DNA of 64,000 nucleotides from Rhodococcus sp. PAMC28707 (GCF_004795915.1 NZ_CP039253.1:1116001-1180000); one strand, 5' to 3'; counted from the first letter of the stretch, positions 1 to 11,192 are shown. Program-made: numbers and translations. Notes: generated by a model from the letters alone, not told the origin.

Positions 1-718
1 TGGCCCACAGCAGCGGTGACCGCAGGAAGTCCAGTGGGGTGATACTGACGACCTCGGCCCCGACCTGCATGGGCACAGTAAGGAACCCGACCATACCCAT
101 GTCGTGGAACAGCGGCAGCCAACTGACCATGACGTCGCGGTCGACATCGAACTCGATCCGATCGATCATGGCGTACGCGTTGACGAAAAAGTTTTCATGG
201 GTGATGCGCACCGCTTTGGGTGACCCCGTGGACCCCGACGTCAACTGTTGGAGCGCGATGTCGGACTCCGAGGTCTCGATCGGGTCGATGGGAGTGCCTC
301 GACGCATGTCTTCGATTTTCAACACGGTGATGCCCCGTTCCTCGAGAATCGGGGCGGCGACGTCGAAAGGTGCTCCCAGAACGACTGCCTTGGACTCGAT
401 CATCTTCACCACGGATTCGGTGTCCTGCCCCCACACGGCAAGGTCGGTTCGCGGTGTCGGCTGATGAAGCATCGTGACCGAGCAGCCACGCATCCACGCG
501 GCCTGACAGGCGGGTGCGATGTCCACCGGCTGCCCGGCGAGGACACCGATCGCGTCTCCGTGCCCGATCCCCGCCTCGGCCAGAGCGCCCGACATCGCGC
601 GCGCATCCTGATGGATCTCACCCCAGGACTGACGGAGCGGCTGGTCAGGCTCGCCGGTCACCAGTCCACGACGACTGGATTGTGCAGTCGCGAACATTTC
701 TTCGGTGAACTTACTCAA
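1..718 (-). CDS. Fatty-acyl-AMP ligase / acyl-CoA synthetase, N-terminal part
   Basis: Only the N-terminal 239 residues are in the window; the gene runs off the left edge. It is an AMP-binding acyl-activating enzyme of the ANL superfamily, which adenylates a fatty acid and passes it to CoA or a carrier protein. The adenylate-forming P-loop [11 protein letters not shown] is followed by [14 protein letters not shown], a block typical of actinobacterial FadD/FAAL proteins. I take the TTG at 718 as start (MSKFTEEMF) because GAGGAG lies 6 nt upstream; the ATG at 724 directly abuts that Shine-Dalgarno. It diverges from prfC across about 140 bp. AMP ligase versus CoA ligase cannot be decided without the C-terminal half. 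Confidence 0.85.
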   Translation of the reverse strand, partial: MSKFTEEMFATAQSSRRGLVTGEPDQPLRQSWGEIHQDARAMSGALAEAGIGHGDAIGVLAGQPVDIAPACQAAWMRGCSVTMLHQPTPRTDLAVWGQDTESVVKMIESKAVVLGAPFDVAAPILEERGITVLKIEDMRRGTPIDPIETSESDIALQQLTSGSTGSPKAVRITHENFFVNAYAMIDRIEFDVDRDVMVSWLPLFHDMGMVGFLTVPMQVGAEVVSITPLDFLRSPLLWA

Positions 719-862
719 TGCCATCTCCTCGTCGAGCGGGCGTGGTCACGGCAGGTGGTATTCAGGTTATTCAATCCTCGCGCGGAGGTGAACCATTACC
801 GCCTTTTCGTCCGAGTATCCTGGTACGAGCCCGATGCCGTACAACGTGAGATTGAGGTTCGT

Positions 863-2545
863 TTGAGTACGCCGCCCGATTCGGTAGACGCTCCGGTCGA
901 CAAGAGCAGTACCGCCACCGAGTCGACGGCGCAGCCGAAGAACCCGCACAAGGAACTCGTCCACGAGGTCCATCGCAGGCGCACCTTCGCCGTCATCTCC
1001 CACCCCGACGCCGGTAAGTCCACGCTGACCGAAGCGCTCGCGCTGCACGCCCGAGTGATCTCGGAAGCCGGCGCCACCCATGGCAAAGCCGGTCGACGCG
1101 CCACGGTCTCGGACTGGATGGAGATGGAGAAGGCACGCGGCATCTCGGTGAGTTCGACCGCGCTGCAGTTCAATTACCAGCTCGACCGGAGCGTCGACGA
1201 GATCAACGTCATCAACCTTGTCGACACTCCCGGCCACGCCGACTTCTCCGAGGACACCTACCGGGTTCTGACCGCTGTCGATGCGGCAGTCATGCTCATC
1301 GATGCAGCCAAGGGCCTGGAACCACAGACGCTCAAGCTCTTTCAGGTGTGCCGCCAGTTCGGCATTCCGGTCATCACCGTCATCAACAAGTGGGACCGGC
1401 CGGGCCAGTCCCCACTGGAACTCCTCGACGAGATCGAACAGCGCATCGGACTGACACCGACACCGCTGTACTGGCCTGTCGGCATCGCCGGAGACTTCCG
1501 TGGTCTGCTCGACGTCAGGGCAGGAAATTACATCCGATTCACTCGAACCGCTGGTGGCGCCACTATCGCCCCCGAGGAATTGATGGATGCCGACGCTGCC
1601 GCTGCGCGCGAGGGCATCGAGTGGGACACGGCAGTCGAAGAGAGCGAACTCCTGGTTGCAAGCGGCCAGGGTCACGATCAGGAAATGTTCCTCGGCGGCC
1701 AGACATCGCCCGTCATTTTCGGTTCGGCGATGCTCAACTTCGGGGTTCGCCAGATCTTGGACACCCTGGTGGCGCTTGCGCCGCAGCCAGGACCGCGGGA
1801 AGACATCAAGGGTACGGCGAGGGAAGTGACCGATCCGTTCAGCGCTGTGGTGTTCAAGGTGCAGGCTGGAATGGATACTGCGCACCGGGACCGGTTGGCG
1901 TTCATGCGCGTCGTGTCGGGCGTATTCGAGCGCGGCATGGTCGTGACGCATTCGCAGACCGGTAAGCCGTTCACCACCAAGTACGCCTTGACGGTGTTCG
2001 GTCGGGAGCGGACCACCGTCGAGCACGCATATCCCGGCGACGTCGTGGGACTGGTCAACGCCACCGCTCTCGCGCCTGGGCATACCTTGTACACGGAGAA
2101 GAAGGTCGAGTACCCACCGATTCCTTCGTTCGCGCCCGAGCACTTCGCACTGTTGCGCGTGGACAGCGCCGACAAGTACAAGAAGTTCCGTCGCGGCGTG
2201 GAGCAGTTGGACTCCGAGGGCGTTGTCCAGGTGTTGCGCAACGATATTCGCGGTGACGCTTCGCCGGTTCTCGCAGCTGTCGGTCCCATGCAGTTCGAGG
2301 TGGTCATGGCCCGAATGAAAGCTGAGTTCGGTGTCGATGCTCGTCTGGAATCGCTGGGCTATTCACTCGCTCGCCGGACCGACACCGAATCTGCGGTCGA
2401 GTTGGGTCGCCAGCGCGGGGTGGAGGTTTTCACGCGGACGGACGGCGTGCTGCTCGCTCTCGTCAGCGACAAGTGGCGTCTGCAGTATCTCCAGAAGGAG
2501 ATGCCCGAACTGACGCTGGAGCCCCTCGTCGCTGCCGGTGAATGA
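863..2545 (+). CDS. prfC: Peptide chain release factor 3
   Basis: Translational GTPase that recycles RF1/RF2 from the ribosome after peptide release. The 560-residue product shows all G motifs: P-loop HPDAGKST at about 47-54, DTPGH at 121-125 and NKWD at 175-178, followed by the RF3-type C-terminal region. The reading frame stays open far upstream (to 248) over the divergent ligase gene, so the start needs choosing. I take TTG at 863 (LSTPPDSVD), with GAGG 5 nt upstream. This gives a length slightly above the usual 530-550 residues, the extra being a polar N-terminal tail. Expected to be cytosolic and monocistronic. Function is very secure; the exact start is less so. Confidence 0.95.
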   Translation: MSTPPDSVDAPVDKSSTATESTAQPKNPHKELVHEVHRRRTFAVISHPDAGKSTLTEALALHARVISEAGATHGKAGRRATVSDWMEMEKARGISVSSTALQFNYQLDRSVDEINVINLVDTPGHADFSEDTYRVLTAVDAAVMLIDAAKGLEPQTLKLFQVCRQFGIPVITVINKWDRPGQSPLELLDEIEQRIGLTPTPLYWPVGIAGDFRGLLDVRAGNYIRFTRTAGGATIAPEELMDADAAAAREGIEWDTAVEESELLVASGQGHDQEMFLGGQTSPVIFGSAMLNFGVRQILDTLVALAPQPGPREDIKGTAREVTDPFSAVVFKVQAGMDTAHRDRLAFMRVVSGVFERGMVVTHSQTGKPFTTKYALTVFGRERTTVEHAYPGDVVGLVNATALAPGHTLYTEKKVEYPPIPSFAPEHFALLRVDSADKYKKFRRGVEQLDSEGVVQVLRNDIRGDASPVLAAVGPMQFEVVMARMKAEFGVDARLESLGYSLARRTDTESAVELGRQRGVEVFTRTDGVLLALVSDKWRLQYLQKEMPELTLEPLVAAGE

Positions 2546-2703
2546 CCCGCAACGGGAAAATACTCGCAATCGGACCGGTTAAACAGTCATAGTGTTACGC
2601 TTCCGAAGTCCGAACGGGCTTCGGGTACGTTTCATACTCGAGCGCAGCACATTGCACGCCGAGACGTGGCATGACACAGGTTCTTCACGACGCGAGGTCT
2701 TCT

Positions 2704-3360
2704 ATGACGCAGGGTTCCAGCTATCCGCAGGCGGGAATCAAGATCGGCCAAACACCGGCCCACCGGTTGAGTACGCCGACCCCGAAATTGGCCGCGGATA
2801 TTTCGCCGCCTTGGGCGGACTCGCCTGCATCGACCAATCCGAAGACCGCTACACCTCCGGCGAAGGATCCCGCCGAGATGGCACCTACTAGGCCCGCAAA
2901 ACCTGCGATCACGCAGGAACTGGAGCAGCCGGTCATGAAGCAGGAACCCCCAAGTGCCGGCCCCGAGCAGCCGTCCAAAGATTCGAACGAGGTTGAAGTG
3001 ACTACTAGCGATCAGATCTCCGAGCACGGCCTGCCGACCAACGGCCGATCGAGCACCTACGCATCGAACGGCGCCAGTAGCGGCCCGTCGTCGAGCCCGG
3101 CACGCGGCGCAGCACCCGACCGCCGCACCGCGATGGGTGTTGCATCGGTACGCATAGCGGGCCGACTCACTCAGAACGAGCTGGGCAGCCGCACCGGTGA
3201 CATCCGTACGCCAGACACTTCGGTCGGCCCCGACGAGCTACTCCAGCTCCTCGGTGAGTACCTCACCTCCGGTGGACTGCAGAACCCTGAGATACATGTC
3301 AGGTCCAACGGTCAGACCATCGTGCTCGATCTACTCAACCCGGCCAAGGGTTACCGCTGA
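2704..3360 (+). CDS. Hypothetical proline/serine-rich protein
   Basis: A 218-residue protein of unknown function. The first two thirds are low-complexity and rich in Pro, Ser, Thr and Ala, so probably disordered. Only the last 70 residues look folded (VGPDELLQLLGEYLTSGG and a short beta-rich tail ending NPAKGYR). No signal peptide or membrane segment is visible. The ATG at 2704 has GAGG 6 nt upstream and is preferred to the in-frame ATG at 2671, which lacks a ribosome site. It follows prfC on the same strand by about 160 bp and is probably a separate unit. I do not recognise a family. Confidence 0.6.
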   Translation: MTQGSSYPQAGIKIGQTPAHRLSTPTPKLAADISPPWADSPASTNPKTATPPAKDPAEMAPTRPAKPAITQELEQPVMKQEPPSAGPEQPSKDSNEVEVTTSDQISEHGLPTNGRSSTYASNGASSGPSSSPARGAAPDRRTAMGVASVRIAGRLTQNELGSRTGDIRTPDTSVGPDELLQLLGEYLTSGGLQNPEIHVRSNGQTIVLDLLNPAKGYR

Positions 3361-3433
3361 TCTCTCACCGCATGTGACGGAACACCTCTGGCTCGACTAT
3401 GTCCAGTATCAGAGGGTTCCACCGCTTCCAGTG

Positions 3434-4111
3434 CTATTCGTGCTCTTCCAGCCTCGACGGCCGTGCATCTTCGGGGATGTCAGCGGCCGCGCACGGACGT
3501 TCCTCTGCTGTGAACCATCCTCGGTAGTGGAACAGCCGACCCAATATCGGGCTGGTGACGTCGATCTGGATGCGATGCCGCTGCTCGCCCTCGTCCCACC
3601 ACTCGCGTCCGGTTGTCAGGGCAGATGCGAACGCGGGGACACGTAGCCCGCGTATCCGTGGAGCGCCGCTCTCGAGCAGGATTCCACCATCGGAGTCCGC
3701 GCTACATCGAGTGTGTACCAGCATGTCCGAGCTGTATCCCAGATAGTCCAGCGCAACATCGTGCCCCTGGGACACAGCCGGTGTGACCATCACCGAGTTC
3801 ATGCCCTGTGGCTTTCCGACGAAGGCAAACCTGCGCACGAACGACATCGTCTCCCGACCCAGTTCGTCGGTATACGCGTAGTTGGCGACGGTGAAGGGAA
3901 CGTCGGTTCCTCGACCCCCGGGGAACAAACCCCGCCGGGCCCCGAGCGCAAGAACGGGCCATGGCACCAACGCCGAATGGGTCATCTCTTCCATGACGCC
4001 GACGCCGATCTGGCAAAGCCCGTCCGCTGCGGAGAGTCCGAACCGCCACTGCACCTTGGGATGCAGATCCTCGAACGAATCGCCCATGGCCTTGCGCACC
4101 ACGGACGTCAC
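3434..4111 (-). CDS. DUF4166 domain-containing protein
   Basis: A 225-residue protein matching the DUF4166 pattern I recall: an N-terminal FEDLHPKVQWRFG segment and a beta-rich body with many aromatic residues. No catalytic motif is obvious, and no signal peptide or membrane segment is seen. DUF4166 has no settled biochemical role; it is sometimes fused to or next to NAD-dependent epimerases, but no such partner is here. Start is GTG at 4111, with ATG at 4087 as an alternative. It is transcribed in the same direction as the ABC-F gene, which ends 157 bp upstream of this start. Confidence 0.7.
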   Translation of the reverse strand: MTSVVRKAMGDSFEDLHPKVQWRFGLSAADGLCQIGVGVMEEMTHSALVPWPVLALGARRGLFPGGRGTDVPFTVANYAYTDELGRETMSFVRRFAFVGKPQGMNSVMVTPAVSQGHDVALDYLGYSSDMLVHTRCSADSDGGILLESGAPRIRGLRVPAFASALTTGREWWDEGEQRHRIQIDVTSPILGRLFHYRGWFTAEERPCAAADIPEDARPSRLEEHE

Positions 4112-4268
4112 TGAGTGGACCCCATCTCGGCCGTCAGTTGGAAGGTCGGTATGAAAAGTATGGACACGATGTACTCGTAGGTCCTCTCGTATCCGGTGTG
4201 CGCGGTCCGCCGAACCGTCCTGCTATCGAAAGTACCTACTGCCGTCGTGCCCCGCCATCATGTGCAGG

Positions 4269-6065
4269 TCACTCCAGCTCGGCGGCCAGCTCCATCCAAC
4301 GCTCCTCGGCGACGTCCTTGTCCGCCACCACCTGCTTGAGCTCGGTATCCAATGCCACGAGCTTGCCCGGATCGGTGGCCACCTCCGCCAGTTCGGCGTG
4401 CAGCTCCGCTTCCCGCTTCGACAAACGAATGACGGACTTCTCCAGTTTGCTGAGCTCTTTACGAGCAGCCCTCTCGGATCCTGCATCACGTACAGCGGTC
4501 TTGACGACACCGCCCGTGGTCAGCGAGTCCGGTGTCGCCTCGGCCGCCATCACCGCGCGCCGACGCAAGTACTCCTCGATGCCACCGGGAAGGTTGGTGA
4601 GCTTGCCATCGCCGAACAGCGCCCAGGTCGAGTCACAGATGCGCTCGATGAGGTACCGGTCGTGACTGATGACCACCATGGTCCCCGCCCAGCCGTCGAG
4701 CAGGTCCTCGAGCTGTTGCAGCGTGTCGATGTCGAGATCGTTGGTGGGCTCGTCGAGCAACAGCACGTTGGGCTCCGCCATCAATACCCGTGTGAGCTGC
4801 AACCGTCGACGCTCGCCGCCGGACAGATCACCGACCGGAGTGCGCTGACGGGCCGGGGTGAACCCGAGACGTTCGGCGAGCTGGCCCGCCGATACCTCTT
4901 TGTCGCCCAGGGTAATTCGCTCAGCTACCTCTTTGACCGCGTCGAGAACTCGCAGCTTCTTGGGCAGATCGTCCAATTCCTGCTTGAGCCAACCGATCTT
5001 GACGGTCTGGCCTTGAATACGCTTGCCAGTGGCGGGTTCCAACTCACCGGCAAGGGTGCGCAGGAGCGTGGTCTTACCGGAACCGTTCACCCCGACCAGA
5101 CCCACTCTTTCACCCGGCGCCAGGCGCCAGGTGAAGTCGCGGACCAGTTCACGGCCGTCCGGAGTTTCGAGTCGCGCATCTTCCAGTTCGATGACGACCT
5201 TGCCGAGTCGACGCTGCGCGAACGACGCCAAGGCAACGGAGTCACGGGGCGCAGGCACGTCGGCGATCAACGCTTCGGCCGCTTCGATCCGGTACTTGGG
5301 CTTCGAGGTCCTGGCCGGTGCGCCGCGACGCAGCCACGCCAACTCCTTACGCGCAAGGTTGCGTCGACGTTCCTCGGAAGCATCGGCCTGCCTACTGCGC
5401 TCGGCACGGGCGAACACCCAGTCGTTGTATCCACCCTCGTAGGTTTCGACGCCGCCGCCGACGACCTCCCACGTCTGGTTCGCCACCGTGTCGAGGAACC
5501 AACGATCGTGGGTGACGACGACGAGAGCGCTGCGACGCGAAACCAGATGCGCGGCGAGCCACTGCACGCCTTCCACGTCGAGATGGTTGGTCGGCTCGTC
5601 GAGCACCAACAGGTCGAGATCCTGGACCAGCGCCGCCGCCAGCGCGACTCTTCGGCGCTCACCGCCGGACAGGTTGTCGATGGAAGCGTCGAGGCCCGAG
5701 CTACCGATAGGACCGAGGTCGGCAATACCGATGCCGGTCAGGATGTTACGTACGCGCGAGTCGCCTGCCCACTCGTGCTCGGCCATGCCGAGTGGGTCGA
5801 GAACGACCTGCCCGACGGTCGAACCCGGAGGCAGCACGCCGCGCTGGGTGACGACGGCCATCCGCAGTCCACCGACCCGGCTGACCCGCCCCGAGTCGGG
5901 CGGCTCGATGCCGGCAAGAACCTCGAGCGTGGTGGTCTTACCACCACCATTGAGGCCGACCATGCCGATGCGTTCGCCCTCCTGCACACCGAGGGAGACT
6001 CCGTCGAGCAGCGGTTTGACGCCGAAAGACTTGGAGACGTTTTCGAGATTGACGAGATTGACCAT
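4269..6065 (-). CDS. ABC-F family ATPase (Uup/EttA type)
   Basis: Soluble duplicated ABC ATPase of 598 residues with no transmembrane segment, as in ABC-F proteins that act on ribosomes (translation factors or antibiotic protection). Domain 1 has Walker A GLNGGGKTT at 37-45, signature LSGGE at 132-136 and DEPTNHLD at 156-163. After a basic linker, domain 2 has Walker A GVNGSGKTT at 325-333 and its own LSGGE and DEPTNDLD. The last 55 residues form a charged coiled coil like the Uup C-terminal domain. The ATG overlaps the ispE stop by one base (TGATG), so the two are translationally coupled. Uup subgroup is an inference from the C-terminal coiled coil. Confidence 0.9.
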   Translation of the reverse strand: MVNLVNLENVSKSFGVKPLLDGVSLGVQEGERIGMVGLNGGGKTTTLEVLAGIEPPDSGRVSRVGGLRMAVVTQRGVLPPGSTVGQVVLDPLGMAEHEWAGDSRVRNILTGIGIADLGPIGSSGLDASIDNLSGGERRRVALAAALVQDLDLLVLDEPTNHLDVEGVQWLAAHLVSRRSALVVVTHDRWFLDTVANQTWEVVGGGVETYEGGYNDWVFARAERSRQADASEERRRNLARKELAWLRRGAPARTSKPKYRIEAAEALIADVPAPRDSVALASFAQRRLGKVVIELEDARLETPDGRELVRDFTWRLAPGERVGLVGVNGSGKTTLLRTLAGELEPATGKRIQGQTVKIGWLKQELDDLPKKLRVLDAVKEVAERITLGDKEVSAGQLAERLGFTPARQRTPVGDLSGGERRRLQLTRVLMAEPNVLLLDEPTNDLDIDTLQQLEDLLDGWAGTMVVISHDRYLIERICDSTWALFGDGKLTNLPGGIEEYLRRRAVMAAEATPDSLTTGGVVKTAVRDAGSERAARKELSKLEKSVIRLSKREAELHAELAEVATDPGKLVALDTELKQVVADKDVAEERWMELAAELE

Positions 6066-7000
6066 CAGGAGAAACCAATCGATTCACTAGTTACCACGCG
6101 AGCGCCGGGAACCGGGCCGCTCGCGACACGCACGGTGCGGCAGACACCCGCACCGGATAGTTCAGCACTGACCGACACTGCGGTATCAGCGTCAGCACAC
6201 AGAAAAGCGCACGTGGGACCCGACCCCGAGACGATCCCGGCCAGAGCGCCTGCGCTCACCCCTGCGCGCAAGGTGCGGCGCAGTTGCGGAAGCAGCGATA
6301 GCGCAGCAGCCTGCAGATCGTTACCGAGAAGCGGCGCAAGCGCATTCGCATCACCGGTCGCGAGCGCATGCATCAGAGCCTCGGGCTCACCGACGCGCGG
6401 CGGGTTTCCCTTGGCGCGCAGCTCGTCCAACTCGGCGAATACGGCTGGGGTCTGCAGGCCGCCCTTGGCCAAGGCGAGAACCCAATGAAATGTGTTGCGC
6501 GAGAGTATCGGAAGTAGCTTCTCCCCCCGGCCGGTACCCATCGCGGTTCCGCCGTGCAGAACGAACGGGACATCGCTGCCGAGCTCGGCGGCCAGATCGG
6601 TCAACTCCGCTCGGGAAAGATCCAGATCCCACAGGGCGTTGAGCGCGACGAGCGTCGCCGCTGCGTCCGTACTCCCACCTGCCATACCGCCTGCAACCGG
6701 GATGCCCTTGTCGATAGTGATCTCGACGCCCGGCTCACGTCCGACGGCATCGGCCAACAGGACCGCTGCCTTCCACACCAGATTGCGCTCGTCGGTCGGG
6801 ACCGACCGCGCATCATCGCCGCGAACGGTCACGCGCAAGGTCCGAGCCGGCACCACCGAAACTTCGTCGGCCAACGACAGCGCCTGAAACACCGTGGTGA
6901 GCTCGTGATAGCCGTCCTCGCGCAGGTCACCGACCGAGAGGTGCAAATTCACCTTGGACGGAGCCCTGACGACTACGGGGCTGGGGACGACTGAGAGCAC
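6065..7000 (-). CDS. ispE: 4-diphosphocytidyl-2-C-methyl-D-erythritol kinase
   Basis: GHMP kinase that phosphorylates CDP-methylerythritol in the MEP isoprenoid pathway. The 311-residue protein begins with the IspE block [11 protein letters not shown] and carries the GHMP ATP loop [15 protein letters not shown] at 101-115. The C-terminal GSGPTCAFL motif is also present. I choose GTG at 7000 (VLSVVPSPV), which gives the normal family length; the frame is open to 7096 and an ATG lies upstream, but no clear Shine-Dalgarno decides. The stop overlaps the ABC-F start. In mycobacteria ispE follows rpfB-ksgA; here a WYL regulator on the other strand separates them. Confidence 0.93.
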   Translation of the reverse strand: MLSVVPSPVVVRAPSKVNLHLSVGDLREDGYHELTTVFQALSLADEVSVVPARTLRVTVRGDDARSVPTDERNLVWKAAVLLADAVGREPGVEITIDKGIPVAGGMAGGSTDAAATLVALNALWDLDLSRAELTDLAAELGSDVPFVLHGGTAMGTGRGEKLLPILSRNTFHWVLALAKGGLQTPAVFAELDELRAKGNPPRVGEPEALMHALATGDANALAPLLGNDLQAAALSLLPQLRRTLRAGVSAGALAGIVSGSGPTCAFLCADADTAVSVSAELSGAGVCRTVRVASGPVPGARVVTSESIGFS

Positions 7001-7115
7001 GAGGGTCAACAGTAGTGGAGAAATCGTGGTACCCCACATTCGTGTGGCCGTCCTAACTCCCCGATCACCCCGACCGCGGACAGTATCGGTCCGCAATTAC
7101 TGCCATTATCGGGGT

Positions 7116-8099
7116 ATGCGGGAAACCTCGGCACGACTTCTGAAGTTGCTGTCCCTGCTCCAGACACGACGTGACTGGGCAGGGGCCGACCTCGCGGACC
7201 GACTGCACGTCACCCCGCGCACCGTCAGACGCGACGTAGACAAGCTCCGCGAGATCGGATACCCGGTCCACGCCACCGCAGGTGTCGGCGGCGGCTATCA
7301 GCTGGGTGCGGGCGCCGAAATGCCTCCCCTGCTACTCGACGACGACGAAGCACTCGCAGTGGCATTCGGACTCCAATCCGCGGCCGGCGGCTCGGTAGCG
7401 GGCATCGGAGAGGCGTCGTTGCGCGCGCTGACCAAGTTGCGCCAGGTGATGCCGTCGCGCATTCGGCACCGACTCGACGCACTACGCATCGACGTCGTAG
7501 ACCGTCCGGACGCACTATCCGCCGTCGACGCTGCGGTGTTGTCGGCAGTTGCGGGCGTGTGCCATGGCCATGAACGACTGCGATTCGACTACCGCAGCCA
7601 CGACGGGACCGAGACCCGGCGCGAGGTGGAGCCCTACAGCCTGGTGCGGGCGGGCTCCCGGTGGTACCTACTCGGATGGGACCTCAACCGTCAGGACTGG
7701 CGATCGTTCCGCGTCGACCGGCTCCAACCGAAGATTCCGACGGGTCCACGCTTCACCCCACGAGAATTGCCCGACGGCGGGGCAGCGGCATTCGTCGCGC
7801 GGGGAATCGACCGTGCACTCGCTCAGGCGCAGGCACGGATACGGCTGCATTCTCCGATCGAGACGATCACACCGATGGTCGACGCGGAATGGGGCACTCT
7901 CGAGTCCGAAAGCGACGAGACCTGCATCCTCGCCTTGGCCGGAGATTCACTGCCCTCGATCGCTCGATGGCTGTCCGCCTTCGACACGGACTTCACGGTC
8001 CTCGATCCGCCGCAACTCGCCGACGAGTGCCGGGTGCTCGCGGAGCGACACATAAAGCTCAGCCGTCGGTACCGAGCGGGTGCGGACGGGGTCGCTTGA
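7116..8099 (+). CDS. WYL-domain helix-turn-helix regulator
   Basis: DNA-binding regulator of 327 residues. The N-terminal winged HTH (ETSARLLKLLSLLQTRRDW...VTPRTVRRDVDKLREIGYPV, residues 3-52) is of the DeoR/HTH_11 type. The WYL domain (about 140-230, with YSLVRAGSRWYLLGWD) and a WCX-like C-terminal domain follow. WYL domains usually sense a ligand, often nucleic acid or nucleotide. Start is the ATG at 7116, 116 bp from the divergent ispE start. The last codons and the TGA lie inside a 53-bp repeat element that is also found at 12.8 kb, so the C terminus may have been set by that insertion. Target genes are unknown. Confidence 0.88.
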   Translation: MRETSARLLKLLSLLQTRRDWAGADLADRLHVTPRTVRRDVDKLREIGYPVHATAGVGGGYQLGAGAEMPPLLLDDDEALAVAFGLQSAAGGSVAGIGEASLRALTKLRQVMPSRIRHRLDALRIDVVDRPDALSAVDAAVLSAVAGVCHGHERLRFDYRSHDGTETRREVEPYSLVRAGSRWYLLGWDLNRQDWRSFRVDRLQPKIPTGPRFTPRELPDGGAAAFVARGIDRALAQAQARIRLHSPIETITPMVDAEWGTLESESDETCILALAGDSLPSIARWLSAFDTDFTVLDPPQLADECRVLAERHIKLSRRYRAGADGVA

Positions 8100-8145
8100 A
8101 TGAATCACTGAAGTTATCTGATCGTATGAGTGGACCATCGAAGCG
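8093..8145. repeat. 53-bp interspersed palindromic element, copy 1
   Basis: This stretch matches 12797-12849 in inverted orientation at the same total length of 53 bp. Both begin CGCTTGAATG and end AAGCG, and both share a 28-bp core (8111-8138, starting AAGTTATCTGATCG) with a single mismatch. The core includes a TGGACCAT block that in copy 2 is part of a perfect palindrome. It covers the stop codon of the WYL gene and fills much of the gap to the convergent rsmA. Confidence 0.85.
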
Positions 8146-8169
8146 ATCTGGACCGAAGCGATACGCGGG

Positions 8170-9045
8170 TCAGGCTTCGGTTGCCGCCAACCGCACGTAG
8201 GCCGCAGCGTCGAGTGTTTCCCCGCGAGCAGATGGGTCGATCCCGGCTTCGCGTAACCGGCGCTCCGCGATGACGGGCGAGCCGGCCCAACCGCTGAGTG
8301 CTGCACGGAGGGTTTTGCGACGTTGCGCGAATGCGGCGTCGATGACGGCGAACACGGCACGTCGATGGGCGTCGTCCATAGACCACGGTGGCTCGGCGTA
8401 CCGGTCGAGCCGTACCAGCCCGGACTCCACTTTCGGCACCGGCCAAAATACCGAGCGCCCGACGGATCCTGCTCGTTTGACGGTTCCGAAGAATCCTGCC
8501 TTGACGCTGGGAATGCCGTAGATCTTGTTGCCGGGGTCTGCAGCGAGTCGATCGGCTACTTCTGCCTGCACCATCACCAAAGCAGTGCGGAGCGACGGTA
8601 GTTCCGAAAACAGGTGCAGCAGAACCGGAACCGCAACGTTGTAGGGAAGATTCGCGACGAGGGCAGCCGGCTCCCCCGGGATGTCGGCGGCCTTGATTCG
8701 TAGCGCGTCGTACTCGACGACGGTGAGACGGTCGGCCAGCGACGGTGCTCGCTCGGCCACTGTCTGTGGCAACCGCGATGCCAGCTTGGGATCGATCTCG
8801 ATGGCAATGACGGAGTCTGCGACGTCGAGCAGGGCCAGCGTCAGTGAGCCCAGACCGGGCCCGACCTCGAGGACGGTATCGCTGCCACAGATGTCGGCTG
8901 CGGCCGCAATGCGTCGCACTGTGTTGGCGTCGTGCACGAAGTTCTGGCCGAGTTGTTTGGTAGGACGCACGTCCAACTCGGCAGCGAGAGATCGCACCTC
9001 CGCAGGCCCTAGCAGCGCCGCGGGTTCCCGCACATGTTCTTGCAC
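8170..9045 (-). CDS. rsmA: 16S rRNA dimethyladenosine transferase
   Basis: RsmA/KsgA dimethylates the two adjacent adenosines in the 3'-terminal hairpin of 16S rRNA using S-adenosylmethionine. About 291 residues show [11 protein letters not shown], the SAM-binding [15 protein letters not shown] and the adenine-N6 methylase motif NLPYN. The C-terminal helical domain contains [13 protein letters not shown] prefer the GTG at 9045 ([14 protein letters not shown]), in line with remembered actinobacterial orthologues; the GTG at 9063 is also open, only 3 bp after the rpfB stop. It is very probably co-transcribed with tatD and rpfB. Confidence 0.95.
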   Translation of the reverse strand: MQEHVREPAALLGPAEVRSLAAELDVRPTKQLGQNFVHDANTVRRIAAAADICGSDTVLEVGPGLGSLTLALLDVADSVIAIEIDPKLASRLPQTVAERAPSLADRLTVVEYDALRIKAADIPGEPAALVANLPYNVAVPVLLHLFSELPSLRTALVMVQAEVADRLAADPGNKIYGIPSVKAGFFGTVKRAGSVGRSVFWPVPKVESGLVRLDRYAEPPWSMDDAHRRAVFAVIDAAFAQRRKTLRAALSGWAGSPVIAERRLREAGIDPSARGETLDAAAYVRLAATEA

Positions 9046-9066
9046 TGTGAAAACTCTACGCACCTG

Positions 9067-10218
<1,152 letters not shown>

Positions 10219-10332
10219 TTACCTTCTGTTCGAAACGCCCGGCGGTCGGTCACGGTACGGTAACGAACTGATGGATATCTCGCAACCCAAGCAAGCAACC
10301 GACTGTAAGTGAAGTCGAGTTATGTCTTTCCG

Positions 10333-11172
10333 CTACCGGCCCGGCGGGAGCGAGTACACCCGTTCCGCATTGGCAGTGACGTGGGCGGCAAGATGCCCAG
10401 GGTCCTGACCCCGGATCTCCGCGAGCACCCGGGCGGTGTACGGCAGGCAGTAGGACTCGTTCGGGGCCCCACGGTAAGGATGGGGCGTCAGAAAGGGAGC
10501 GTCGGTTTCCACCAGTAACTGCGCATCCGGGATCAGTGCGGCCGCTTCTCGTAGAGCGTGAGCGTTCTTGAAACTGACGGTCCCGGACAGGCTCAGCACG
10601 TACCCGGCGTCGATGCATGCCCTCGCCATCTCCGGCCCCGAGGAGAAGCAATGGAAGATCACAGTCTCCGGGGCGCCTTCGGATTTCAGGACCGCAAGCA
10701 GATCGTCGTCGGCCTCACGATTGTGAATCATCAGCGGCTTGCGCAGCCGCTTCGCCAGATCTATGTGCCAGCGAAAACCTTCGTGCTGTTCCTCGACCGT
10801 CGCGCACCCGTCGAGTTTGCCGGGCCAGTAGTAGTCCAGGCCTGTCTCCCCCACCGCGACGACCCGAGGATCGGCGGAAAGCTGCTCGATCTCGGTGCGG
10901 GTCGTCTCGTCGAGCACGTTGGCTCGCGTCGGATGTATCGCCGTGGCCGCCCACACTCGCCGATCCCAGTGAGCTGCGTCGACAGCGAAGCGTGCGGCGG
11001 CAAGGTCGTCGGCAACGGTCACCACGCGAGAAACGCCTACGGACTCGGCTCGGTCGAGGATGGAAGCCACACTGGCCGCATCGACGGCACCACATGCGTC
11101 CAGGTGGGTATGGGCGTCGACGAGGTGGCCGAGCGGCTCGGGCAATGGTGGTGCGGGACGGTCTTTGCTCAC
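10333..11172 (-). CDS. TatD-family metal-dependent hydrolase
   Basis: TIM-barrel hydrolase of the TatD DNase family, 279 residues from the GTG at 11172 (VSKDRPAPPLPEP). Metal-ligand motifs are DAHTHLD near the N terminus, GETGLDYYW, HNREADDD, FHCFSSG and ETDAPFLTPHP. Orthologues act as metal-dependent 3'-5' exonucleases or deoxyribonucleases, but the in vivo substrate is uncertain. The frame extends to 11223 over the divergent metG start; that extension is rejected because it would overlap metG. First gene of the tatD-rpfB-rsmA operon. Confidence 0.93.
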   Translation of the reverse strand: MSKDRPAPPLPEPLGHLVDAHTHLDACGAVDAASVASILDRAESVGVSRVVTVADDLAAARFAVDAAHWDRRVWAATAIHPTRANVLDETTRTEIEQLSADPRVVAVGETGLDYYWPGKLDGCATVEEQHEGFRWHIDLAKRLRKPLMIHNREADDDLLAVLKSEGAPETVIFHCFSSGPEMARACIDAGYVLSLSGTVSFKNAHALREAAALIPDAQLLVETDAPFLTPHPYRGAPNESYCLPYTARVLAEIRGQDPGHLAAHVTANAERVYSLPPGR

Positions 11173-11192
11173 GCCGATAGAGTAGGCGAACC

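Noticed and set aside
767..2143. A 458-codon minus-strand frame opposite prfC
   Set aside because: prfC on the plus strand has complete GTPase motifs; the antisense frame shows none.
4260..6488. A 742-codon open frame on the plus strand opposite the ABC-F and ispE genes
   Set aside because: It is a shadow of high-GC codon bias; the minus strand has all ABC-F and GHMP motifs and normal starts.
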